A stretch of 5,148 nt of DNA from Calditrichota bacterium (GTDB taxonomy: Bacteria > Zhuqueibacterota > Zhuqueibacteria > Residuimicrobiales > Krinioviventaceae): NCBI GenBank assembly GCA_003818595.1, contig RPQV01000303.1:1-5148 (forward strand), read 5' to 3'. This document shows positions 1-5,148 of the stretch, one piece after another. The notes below the pieces were generated by a model. That model saw only the letters and a program-made list of their open reading frames with translations, had not been told where the DNA came from and searched no databases. The position numbers were made by a program, and so were the translations under genes. Every line of letters starts with the position of its first letter. Position 1 is the first letter of the stretch.

Positions 1-1495
1 GCGCACAGGTGTTCTCTCCGAAAATGGAGCGTTCAAAATAACCCGTGGATTTTCGGGCAATATGAAACTGTTGGAGAGCTTTGGTGTTGACTTGAGCCGT
101 AATTATACCAATGACTTACGGGATGTTCCTTCAGATTCGCTCTGGATGATGTTGAAAAATTGGCAGTTCGGTTTGCTTACGGATATTGATCAAAATTCCG
201 GCATCAAGTTTGATCCCAAATTGTTTTCCTGGTTTACCTTGAATTTTAATTACAGCGTCAATTTCCGTTATTCCTATAACCGTCAGCAGACCATTGCGGC
301 GAAAAGCGCTACCCAGGGGACAACTTTTTCAGCCAACGGTTCTCTGAATTTTGGTACATTGATGAAAACCATCTACAAGCCCGCAGCAAAGGGACGCAGC
401 AATGCCGCTGCGGCTGCAAAACCGCGCGTCAATCCACCCGGAGCGAGAGATGCAGGGACTAAAGAGAAGGACGCGAAAGAGAAAGATGAGAAAAAAGGAT
501 TCAGTTTCCCGATCATGGGTATTGTCAGCGGTTTTTTCAATGCCTTTGATCCAATGAGTCTGAAATACAGCAATCGATCGAATGTCACCCGCTATGGACT
601 GACTGATATCCCAACAATGAGGTACCAAATAGGATTGACCGATGATCCCGGGGTAGAGATCGAGACCATGACCCAGAGTGGTGGAGCCGTTACCATCCGT
701 GATTCGAGAAACAGCAACGAAAATTATGGAATTTCTTCCGGTATCAAAGTCGGTCGTAATGTAACCCTGAGCCTAAACTATGATGAGACCTATTCTCTGA
801 ATGCCAGCACCACGACTACGGGACAACGTTCAAAATCCTGGCTCATTGCCGGGGATCAATCGGGAATGCCGTTCCCGACTTGGAATCTGCGCATCAATGG
901 TCTGGAAAAATTACCATTGGTGAAGAAAGTTTTTTCTCGAATCAGCGTGGAACATGGAGTCTCTGGAAGTTCCAACGGGACATTCAATGTTGAAAATAGT
1001 ATTGAAAAGGCGACAAAACAGGATTATGATACGCAATTTCGTCCATTAATCGGCATCAATTTTCAAATGAAAAACAACATTTCTTTTAATGTCCGCTATA
1101 ACGCTTCCACCAAAGAGAGCAAAACCTTAACGTCAGGCGAGGCCAGCACCCGTACAAGTGCTCAAGATATATCTGTCACGGCCAACTACACTCAAAAAGG
1201 CAACTTTCGTCTTCCAATACCCTTCCTCCGCAGTAAAAGACTGCAAAATTCGATCGATTTCGCGTTGACCTTTACTCTGGGCAACAATGTCACTGAAAAG
1301 AACAAAGGATTGGGATACGAAATCAGTGCCGAAACCAGTAAATGGATTTTAAAACCAACAGCCAATTACAGCTTTAGCAATCGAGTTCGAGGCGGCACTT
1401 ATTTTGAAATCGGACAGACACACAATAAATTGATCGGTGATACGACATTTAAAGAATTTGGTATTGATGTCAGCATATCCATTTCGGGAAGTTAA
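1..1495 (+). CDS. sprA: SprA-like outer-membrane translocon protein, C-terminal part (5' end outside window)
   Basis: The reading frame is open from the left edge (first full codon at base 2, 497 codons to the TAA at 1493-1495), so the Met codon at 62 is probably internal. The protein is rich in alternating polar/hydrophobic strands with many Asn, Ser, Thr and Tyr residues, as expected of a large outer-membrane beta-barrel. Stretches such as FDPMSLKYSNRSNVTRYGL (residues 162-180 counted from the Met at 62), YQIGLTDDPGV (188-198) and KWILKPTANYSFSN (427-440) resemble the C-terminal barrel of SprA/Sov proteins. In Bacteroidota, SprA is the very large outer-membrane conduit of the type IX secretion system. 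An Ala/Pro then Lys/Glu/Asp-rich low-complexity stretch interrupts the strands at about 106-145. The last residues (FGIDVSISISGS) look like a final strand but lack the usual terminal aromatic residue. The SprA assignment rests on recognised patterns, not an alignment; another large FCB barrel is the main alternative. Confidence 0.72.
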   Translation, partial: RTGVLSENGAFKITRGFSGNMKLLESFGVDLSRNYTNDLRDVPSDSLWMMLKNWQFGLLTDIDQNSGIKFDPKLFSWFTLNFNYSVNFRYSYNRQQTIAAKSATQGTTFSANGSLNFGTLMKTIYKPAAKGRSNAAAAAKPRVNPPGARDAGTKEKDAKEKDEKKGFSFPIMGIVSGFFNAFDPMSLKYSNRSNVTRYGLTDIPTMRYQIGLTDDPGVEIETMTQSGGAVTIRDSRNSNENYGISSGIKVGRNVTLSLNYDETYSLNASTTTTGQRSKSWLIAGDQSGMPFPTWNLRINGLEKLPLVKKVFSRISVEHGVSGSSNGTFNVENSIEKATKQDYDTQFRPLIGINFQMKNNISFNVRYNASTKESKTLTSGEASTRTSAQDISVTANYTQKGNFRLPIPFLRSKRLQNSIDFALTFTLGNNVTEKNKGLGYEISAETSKWILKPTANYSFSNRVRGGTYFEIGQTHNKLIGDTTFKEFGIDVSISISGS

Positions 1496-1521
1496 TACGA
1501 TCATCGCGGTAGCGCACTACT

Positions 1522-2424
1522 ATGAAAAAATTCAGTTTAATAGCTGTCATTATGCTTGGGTCAACTCTGAATGGTGCGGGTGCACCAGTTCCCCATTTTT
1601 CCGGTGAAAAGGCATTTGTCTTCTTGAAAGCGCAGTGCGAATTCGGGCCTCGAAATCCGGGTTCTGCGGGACATGACCGCTGTCGGGATTATTTGCTGTC
1701 CACGTTGAAAAAATCTACTCCGGATGTGACGACGCAAATTTTTTCCTATTCTTTGCCTGCCTTTAAAAGTGTAATGAAAGGCGCGAATATTATTGCTCGC
1801 TTTCATTCACAAAAAAAGGATAGAATTCTCCTGTGTGCCCATTGGGACACGCGGCCTTGGGCAGACGAGGAAACGCTTCCGGAAAAACGAAAAATGCCGG
1901 TCATGGGTGCAAATGACGGCGCTTCTGGAGTTGCTGTCCTATTACACTTGGCAGAGCTTTTAGCCTCGCAACCGCCGGATATCGGCGTCGATATTGTTCT
2001 CTTTGATGCCGAGGATGCAGGCGACCATTTTCAAAATCGAAGCTGGGCTTTGGGGTCTGCAGCATTTGCTCGAGATCTATTGCGTACAATGCGGCCAAGA
2101 TTTGGTATTTTGCTGGATATGATTGGCGATGCTGATTTGAATGTGTATCAGGAGGCATTCTCCACGCAATATGCAGGGTTCATTGTCCAACGCGTCTGGC
2201 AAAAAGCAGCTGAATTAGGGGAGCCCTGTTTTATTCCTCAAGTCGGCTATAGTGTTTATGATGATCATATCCCGCTGCTGGAAGCGGGAGTACCATGTAT
2301 CGATATTATTGATTTCGAGTATCCCTATTGGCACACTCTACACGATACTCCGGATAAATGCAGCCCGACTAGTCTGGAGAGTATTGGACGTGTGATTACT
2401 GCAATCATTTATGAGGAAAAGTAG
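1522..2424 (+). CDS. Exported M28-family zinc enzyme, glutaminyl-peptide cyclotransferase-like
   Basis: This 300-residue protein has the M28/glutaminyl cyclase fold signature throughout. Residues 1-20 form a signal peptide (MKK, hydrophobic core, then NGAG) with no lipobox, so the enzyme is probably periplasmic or secreted. Motifs in order are AHWDTRPWAD (106-115), GANDGASG (129-136) with the likely metal ligand D132, FDAEDAGD (161-168) with E164 as probable general base and D165 as metal ligand, LLDMIGD (197-203), DDHIPLLEAGVP (247-258) and WHTLHDT (270-276) with metal ligand H271. The DDHIP...GVP...WHT pattern matches animal-type glutaminyl cyclases more closely than classic M28 aminopeptidases. 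Such enzymes turn N-terminal Gln into pyroglutamate. Length is normal for the family. The start is the only reasonable one: an in-frame TAG lies at 1510-1512 and a signal peptide follows. Its ribosome site is weak (GGTAG at 1508-1512). It lies 26 nt after the sprA-like gene and 3 nt before prmA. An aminopeptidase role cannot be excluded. Confidence 0.85.
   Translation: MKKFSLIAVIMLGSTLNGAGAPVPHFSGEKAFVFLKAQCEFGPRNPGSAGHDRCRDYLLSTLKKSTPDVTTQIFSYSLPAFKSVMKGANIIARFHSQKKDRILLCAHWDTRPWADEETLPEKRKMPVMGANDGASGVAVLLHLAELLASQPPDIGVDIVLFDAEDAGDHFQNRSWALGSAAFARDLLRTMRPRFGILLDMIGDADLNVYQEAFSTQYAGFIVQRVWQKAAELGEPCFIPQVGYSVYDDHIPLLEAGVPCIDIIDFEYPYWHTLHDTPDKCSPTSLESIGRVITAIIYEEK
2413..2417 (+). promoter_or_regulatory. 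Ribosome binding site supporting the TTG start of prmA
   Basis: GAGGA lies within the last codons of the M28 gene, 10 nt before the TTG at 2428. It supports that start, because no ATG or GTG is available in frame before residue 32, and the in-frame TAG at 2422-2424 rules out any start further upstream. Confidence 0.65.
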
Positions 2425-2427
2425 TGC

Positions 2428-3294
2428 TTGAAACCGACCCATTTTTATCATCAGGTCACGATTGAAACGAGCACGGATGTCATAGAACTGGTGAACCTTT
2501 CGCTTTTTGAGCTTGGCGCCATGGGATTAGTGGAAACTGAAAAGTCAGTTACTGCGTTTTTCTCTGATGCATTTTCCTCGGCGGAGCTTTCGACATCGAT
2601 ATCTCGACGAATGAGTGAATTGCAGCAAGCCGTTGATATGCCTTTCCTCTTTCGCATGCAGATTGAACAATTTCCTGAGCGCGATTGGAATGCCGAATGG
2701 AAAAGTGCGTGGAAACCCTTGCGCGTTGGTCACAGCCTCATGATCAAACCCTCCTGGCTGCCGATGCCGAAGGATGCTCCACCTGTTGTGATCGAAATTG
2801 ATCCGGAGATGGCCTTCGGTTCCGGCGATCATTCAACAACGCAGTTGATGCTGCAAATGATCGAAAAAAATTCGAAATCACAAGACCGAATTCTTGATAT
2901 TGGCACGGGAACCGGAATTTTATCGATTGCTGCCCGAAAGCTCGGCTGCGGGATTGTTATTGCATTTGATGTTGATCAGATCGCTTCTGTCACCTGCAAA
3001 AAGAACGCGATGATGAATGGCATCCATTCTCATTTTCACATTTTCACCGGCATGATTAGTGCTTTAAAGCCGACAAAATTCGATTTGATCGCTGCGAATG
3101 TTAATCGATTTCAAATATTAGCGATGTTGCCTCAATTGCCTCTTTTTTTAAAAGATGATGGAATATGTCTGATTTCCGGAATTCTCGATAGCGAAGAGGA
3201 CCAAATCAGGCAAGCTTGTCACGCTTACGGATTGTTGATCACTGATATGCAAAAGGATAAAGAATGGCTTGCCTTTGAAACTCGAAAAGAATAA
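2428..3294 (+). CDS. prmA: Ribosomal protein L11 methyltransferase
   Basis: This 288-residue protein is a cytoplasmic S-adenosylmethionine-dependent methyltransferase that by homology trimethylates ribosomal protein L11. Residues 1-95 form the substrate-binding domain (with LFELGAMGLVE at 26-36) and the linker, including the family motif RDWNAEWKSAWKP (85-97). The catalytic domain follows: DPEMAFGSGDHSTT (125-138, family consensus FGTGxHxTT), SAM motif I LDIGTGTG (156-163), the acidic end of strand 2 at FDVD (180-183), the IAANVNR motif (221-227) with N224, and SGILDSEED (250-258). Length is typical. The TTG start is chosen because the next in-frame Met (residue 32) would delete most of the N-terminal domain, and GAGGA at 2413-2417 is well placed. 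The gene begins 3 nt after the M28 stop, so translational coupling is likely. The one oddity is Ser for the usual first Thr in the GTGxHxTT motif. Confidence 0.95.
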   Translation: MKPTHFYHQVTIETSTDVIELVNLSLFELGAMGLVETEKSVTAFFSDAFSSAELSTSISRRMSELQQAVDMPFLFRMQIEQFPERDWNAEWKSAWKPLRVGHSLMIKPSWLPMPKDAPPVVIEIDPEMAFGSGDHSTTQLMLQMIEKNSKSQDRILDIGTGTGILSIAARKLGCGIVIAFDVDQIASVTCKKNAMMNGIHSHFHIFTGMISALKPTKFDLIAANVNRFQILAMLPQLPLFLKDDGICLISGILDSEEDQIRQACHAYGLLITDMQKDKEWLAFETRKE

Positions 3295-3309
3295 ATTGCG
3301 TAAGTAGCG

Positions 3310-3342
3310 GCTGGAAAGTCATTATCATGATTTCTTTTCAGC
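3310..3342 (+). other. Imperfect hairpin in the prmA downstream spacer
   Basis: GCTGGAAAG (3310-3318) can pair with CTTTTCAGC (3334-3342), giving nine pairs including one G-U, around a 15-nt loop. The loop contains most of the small palindrome ATCATGAT. The structure sits 15 nt after the prmA stop, where a terminator or mRNA-end structure would be expected. No T-run follows (GATGCGTTG), so it is not a standard intrinsic terminator. The rest of the 109-nt spacer is AT-rich, and I see no convincing promoter in it. Confidence 0.3.
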
Positions 3343-3403
3343 GATGCGTTGTTAATCTTGATCGATTTTCAAATTATGATGCCATTTTGAGGATGACTGA
3401 TCG

Positions 3404-4033
3404 ATGATTCGCAGGCTTTTAATGCTCTGCCTGATTTTCCCTTGCTTGGGCTTGACTGCAGACCGTCGGGTTTATTTTGACAGTTTAACAGTTGACGATG
3501 GTGGAATATATCTCTGTTACCATATCCCCGATCTCCTCGATGATCAAAGCCTTGAAGTACTGCGCCGTGGAGTGACTTCGCAAGTGGTGCATCATATCCA
3601 ACTTTGGCAAAAAAAGACATTGTTCAGTCCTTTGATCAAGGAATACTATTATTCGCAGCGCATTTATTTCGATAATTGGGAAAAAAAGTATCGAATCATT
3701 ACCCCAGATGAAAACCGATTGACCGCTCAACTCGAAACCGTCAGAGAAAAATGTTCAAAAATTGAAAATTACTGGATCATTTCCCTGAGTGACTTGCTCG
3801 AGAATCAGGATTATTACCTGAGCATCAATGTGACCTTTCAACCGATTTCAGCAGAGAGCTATAATGCCCTTTCTGATATTTTCCAAGAAAACGACCATCA
3901 ATCCCATGATGGTAAAAAAAGCAGCAATTATCTCAATATTTTGGCGAATTTGCTCGGATTAGGGGACAAGGAGTTTTCGCTCAAAACCGGAGAATTTCGT
4001 GTCCTGTCAAACGGCACGATTGATCCTCCGTGA
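3404..4033 (+). CDS. Exported protein resembling DUF4390, function unknown
   Basis: This 209-residue protein has a short signal peptide (MIRRLLMLCLIFPCLGLTA, residues 1-19) and a likely cleavage before D20. The IFPC tetrad does not fit a lipobox, so I do not call it a lipoprotein. The mature part looks like one all-beta/mixed domain: a strand pair (RVYFDSLTVDDGGIYLCYHI, 22-41), LRRGVTSQVVHHIQLW (53-68), YYYSQRIYFDNWEKKYRI (81-98) and DYYLSINVTFQPIS (136-149). The order of an 'RGV' turn, a long strand, 'Y..r..YD.w..kYri' and 'YYL...V.f.P.s' recalls the DUF4390 family of exported proteins of unknown function. A C-terminal extension holds a polar stretch (162-172) and an apolar segment NYLNILANLLGLGDKEFSL (175-193). 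The start has GAGGA at 3389-3393, 10 nt upstream; the ATG at 3393 is in another frame and stops after four codons. The gene is a real CDS; the family assignment is tentative. Confidence 0.8.
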   Translation: MIRRLLMLCLIFPCLGLTADRRVYFDSLTVDDGGIYLCYHIPDLLDDQSLEVLRRGVTSQVVHHIQLWQKKTLFSPLIKEYYYSQRIYFDNWEKKYRIITPDENRLTAQLETVREKCSKIENYWIISLSDLLENQDYYLSINVTFQPISAESYNALSDIFQENDHQSHDGKKSSNYLNILANLLGLGDKEFSLKTGEFRVLSNGTIDPP

Positions 4034-4096
4034 TGCCCCTTGGGTAACTCATCTCACATCTGCAGAGAAATATTCGGGTGAAATAAAAGGCAATAA

Positions 4097-4129
4097 ATGG
4101 AGGTTACGTTTAACATATTCGTATGTTAA
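4097..4129 (+). other. Possible 10-codon leader reading frame
   Basis: ATG at 4097 opens a frame for MEVTFNIFVC that stops with TAA at 4127-4129. A purine-rich AAAAGG (4085-4090) lies 6 nt upstream, an acceptable ribosome site. The stop codon coincides exactly with the right end of the inverted repeat at 4110-4129, and the frame ends 9 nt before the ribosome site of the next gene. There is no run of a single amino acid that would suggest classic attenuation. A frame this short can arise by chance. Confidence 0.2.
4110..4129 (+). promoter_or_regulatory. Perfect inverted repeat with TTCG loop upstream of surface-protein gene
   Basis: TTAACATA (4110-4117) is followed by TTCG and then its exact complement TATGTTAA (4122-4129). 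As RNA this is an 8-bp stem with a UUCG tetraloop, although the closing pair is A-U rather than the most stable C-G. As DNA it is a 20-bp dyad of a size typical for a dimeric regulator. It ends 9 nt before the AAGGAG ribosome site, so folding or protein binding here could affect translation or transcription of the gene at 4151. The stem is AT-rich and no T-run follows, so a terminator is unlikely. I see no convincing promoter hexamers in the 117-nt spacer. Confidence 0.5.
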
Positions 4130-4138
4130 TTCGCCGGC

Positions 4139-4144
4139 AAGGAG
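4139..4144 (+). promoter_or_regulatory. Strong ribosome binding site for the surface-protein gene
   Basis: AAGGAG lies 6 nt before the ATG at 4151. It is the best Shine-Dalgarno match in the window and fixes the start of the downstream gene, which also opens directly into a signal peptide. Confidence 0.75.
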
Positions 4145-4150
4145 AATAAA

Positions 4151-5148
4151 ATGAAATCTATTACGCTAAAGTCCTGGCTGTTAATTTTGCTGTCGACTCT
4201 AGTCAATGCACAGGGGAATTGGGGTCTGGGGATTGAAGCTCAACAATCCAATGCTGCGTTCTCGCCGACACCGAAACAGCTGCAAGCCGTGGGCTCGGCA
4301 TTAACGCAGATTCAAAACTCGATGCAGGATGATTTGCGCCGGGCCGCTGCTGATCGCCGCCTGTTGCAAAAGATTAACCAGGAATTGCAGCAGAATCGTA
4401 TACCATCACAACTCGCCCCTCTTTTTCTTCGGCAGATCAGTGTTTCTCAACCGAGGGGAAAGGATCTGGATAAAATCCCAAGTTTTAGTACTCTATCCAT
4501 TGCTGATGCGCAATTTGATGGCGGCATCTCCGGACGGGTTACCGTGGAAGGACAAATCCCCAACGCAGACGAGATCATGGTTTATGCCTTTAATCGCTTC
4601 GGTTACTACGCCGGTTCGGCCAAGGTCTCAGGTGAGGATGGTCTGTACACCATTGCCAATCTGCCCAGCGATTCTTTTTATGTGTTGACAAAAAGTGACA
4701 AATACGTCGATGAGCTTTATGAAAATGTACTCACGCCGTTAGGTTCATTGGAATCATGGCGACAGGCTCAAAAGGTTTTTGTGCCGGCTGCTATCATAAA
4801 TGAAATTAATTTTGATCTCCTGCAAGGCACAGTTATCTCCGGATCGATTCTTGCCTCTGACGATGCTCCTGTTGGCGATGGAACCATTGTCGATTTTACG
4901 ATCACATCCGATCGTGATTCTCTAGCATTGTTCACCCGACAGGTAATTATTTCTGAAGGAAGGTATCAATTCTCTATACCTGCTACAGGCCGTTTTAAGG
5001 TCAAAGCTGAAGTGGAAGGATTTTTACCGACCTGGGCTTATCAACAAAAGAGCTGGAGAGATGGCCAAACCCTTGAATTGTCTGACCATTCGACCGAGCA
5101 GAATCTGGATTTTAAACTATTGGTAGGCGCCGCTGGTGCTGCAGGTCA
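4151..5148 (+). CDS. Large exported protein with carboxypeptidase-regulatory-like beta-sandwich domains (3' end outside window)
   Basis: The frame runs from ATG 4151 without a stop to the window end (332 full codons plus two bases). Residues 1-20 (MKSITLKSWLLILLSTLVNA) are a clear signal peptide. The predicted signal peptidase cut after A20 leaves Q21 as the mature N-terminus. Residues about 41-95 are Gln-, Leu- and Arg-rich and probably helical, perhaps a short coiled coil (LTQIQNSMQDDLRRAAADRR at 51-70). Two beta-sandwich units follow: GGISGRVTVEGQIPNADEI (124-142) to GLYTIANLPSDSFYVLTKS (164-182), and VISGSILASDDAPVGDGTI (228-246) to GRYQFSIPATGRFKVKAEVEG (270-290). The 'SGxV/I...dGxY.i.nLp.g.Y.v' pattern is that of carboxypeptidase-regulatory-like/Cna-B-like domains, common in surface and adhesion proteins of FCB bacteria. 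No catalytic domain or sorting signal is visible; the C-terminus, where a type IX signal would lie, is missing. The specific function is unknown. Confidence 0.85.
   Translation, partial: MKSITLKSWLLILLSTLVNAQGNWGLGIEAQQSNAAFSPTPKQLQAVGSALTQIQNSMQDDLRRAAADRRLLQKINQELQQNRIPSQLAPLFLRQISVSQPRGKDLDKIPSFSTLSIADAQFDGGISGRVTVEGQIPNADEIMVYAFNRFGYYAGSAKVSGEDGLYTIANLPSDSFYVLTKSDKYVDELYENVLTPLGSLESWRQAQKVFVPAAIINEINFDLLQGTVISGSILASDDAPVGDGTIVDFTITSDRDSLALFTRQVIISEGRYQFSIPATGRFKVKAEVEGFLPTWAYQQKSWRDGQTLELSDHSTEQNLDFKLLVGAAGAAG

Noticed and set aside
329..628. Minus-strand open frames opposite the SprA-like gene
   Set aside because: Shadows of the + strand coding sequence with no recognisable domain and no upstream signals.
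1561..2832. Minus-strand open frames opposite the M28 and prmA genes
   Set aside because: They lie antisense to two well-identified genes, are short, and have Arg/His/Gln-rich composition typical of antisense shadows.
3100..3379. Similar strings GTTAATCGATTTCAAATATTA (within prmA) and GTTAATCTTGATCGATTTTCAAATTATGA (spacer)
   Set aside because: The match needs gaps, one copy encodes the conserved ANVNR motif region, and both are AT-rich; chance similarity is the simplest explanation.
3369..3730. Two minus-strand open frames opposite the DUF4390-like gene
   Set aside because: The + strand frame has a signal peptide and good ribosome site; the minus frames have neither.
4034..4045. CCCCTTGGG as a terminator hairpin
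   Set aside because: Only three pairs can form with a two- to three-base loop and no T-run follows.
4040..4074. TTGGGT followed by AATATT as a possible promoter
   Set aside because: The spacing is 23 nt, well beyond the usual 16-18, and the -35 match is poor.
4329..4688. 119-codon + strand open frame starting MICAGPLL
   Set aside because: It overlaps, in another frame, the surface-protein gene that runs from 4151 to the window end. That frame has a signal peptide, strong ribosome site and recognisable domains; this one has low-complexity Cys/Arg-rich sequence and no family resemblance.

Overview
The window reads as a chromosomal piece from a Gram-negative bacterium of the Bacteroidota/FCB superphylum. 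The C-terminal part of a SprA-like outer-membrane barrel (the type IX secretion translocon family), a glutaminyl-cyclase-like M28 protein and a large exported beta-sandwich protein suggest this. I favour a non-classical FCB lineage (KSB1- or Calditrichota-like) over a typical Bacteroidota, because the prmA and DUF4390-like genes lie in the same cluster and clear Shine-Dalgarno sequences precede three of the five genes. That placement is inference. All five genes are on the + strand, and I see no RNA genes, insertion sequences, CRISPR arrays or long repeats.

Region 1 (1-3294) is a tight three-gene run: the 3' end of a sprA-like gene, then after 26 nt an exported M28/glutaminyl cyclase-like enzyme, then after 3 nt prmA (ribosomal protein L11 methyltransferase), which starts at a TTG. 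The last two genes are probably translationally coupled.

Region 2 (3295-4033) is a 109-nt spacer with one imperfect hairpin, followed by a 209-residue exported protein that resembles the DUF4390 family, whose function is unknown.

Region 3 (4034-5148) is a 117-nt spacer followed by the 5' part of a large exported protein that runs off the window end. The spacer holds a perfect 8-bp inverted repeat around a TTCG loop, just upstream of a strong ribosome binding site; a 10-codon reading frame ends exactly at the right edge of this repeat. The exported protein has a signal peptide, a helical segment and at least two carboxypeptidase-regulatory/Cna-B-like beta-sandwich domains. Its predicted mature N-terminus is glutamine, the substrate type for a glutaminyl cyclase like the one encoded upstream.

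The theme is protein export and the cell envelope: an outer-membrane translocon, an enzyme that may cap exported proteins with pyroglutamate, and exported proteins. prmA is a housekeeping gene that sits in the same transcript. I see no convincing wholly new system. The best leads are the translocon/cyclase/N-terminal-Gln association and the structured leader at 4097-4144.
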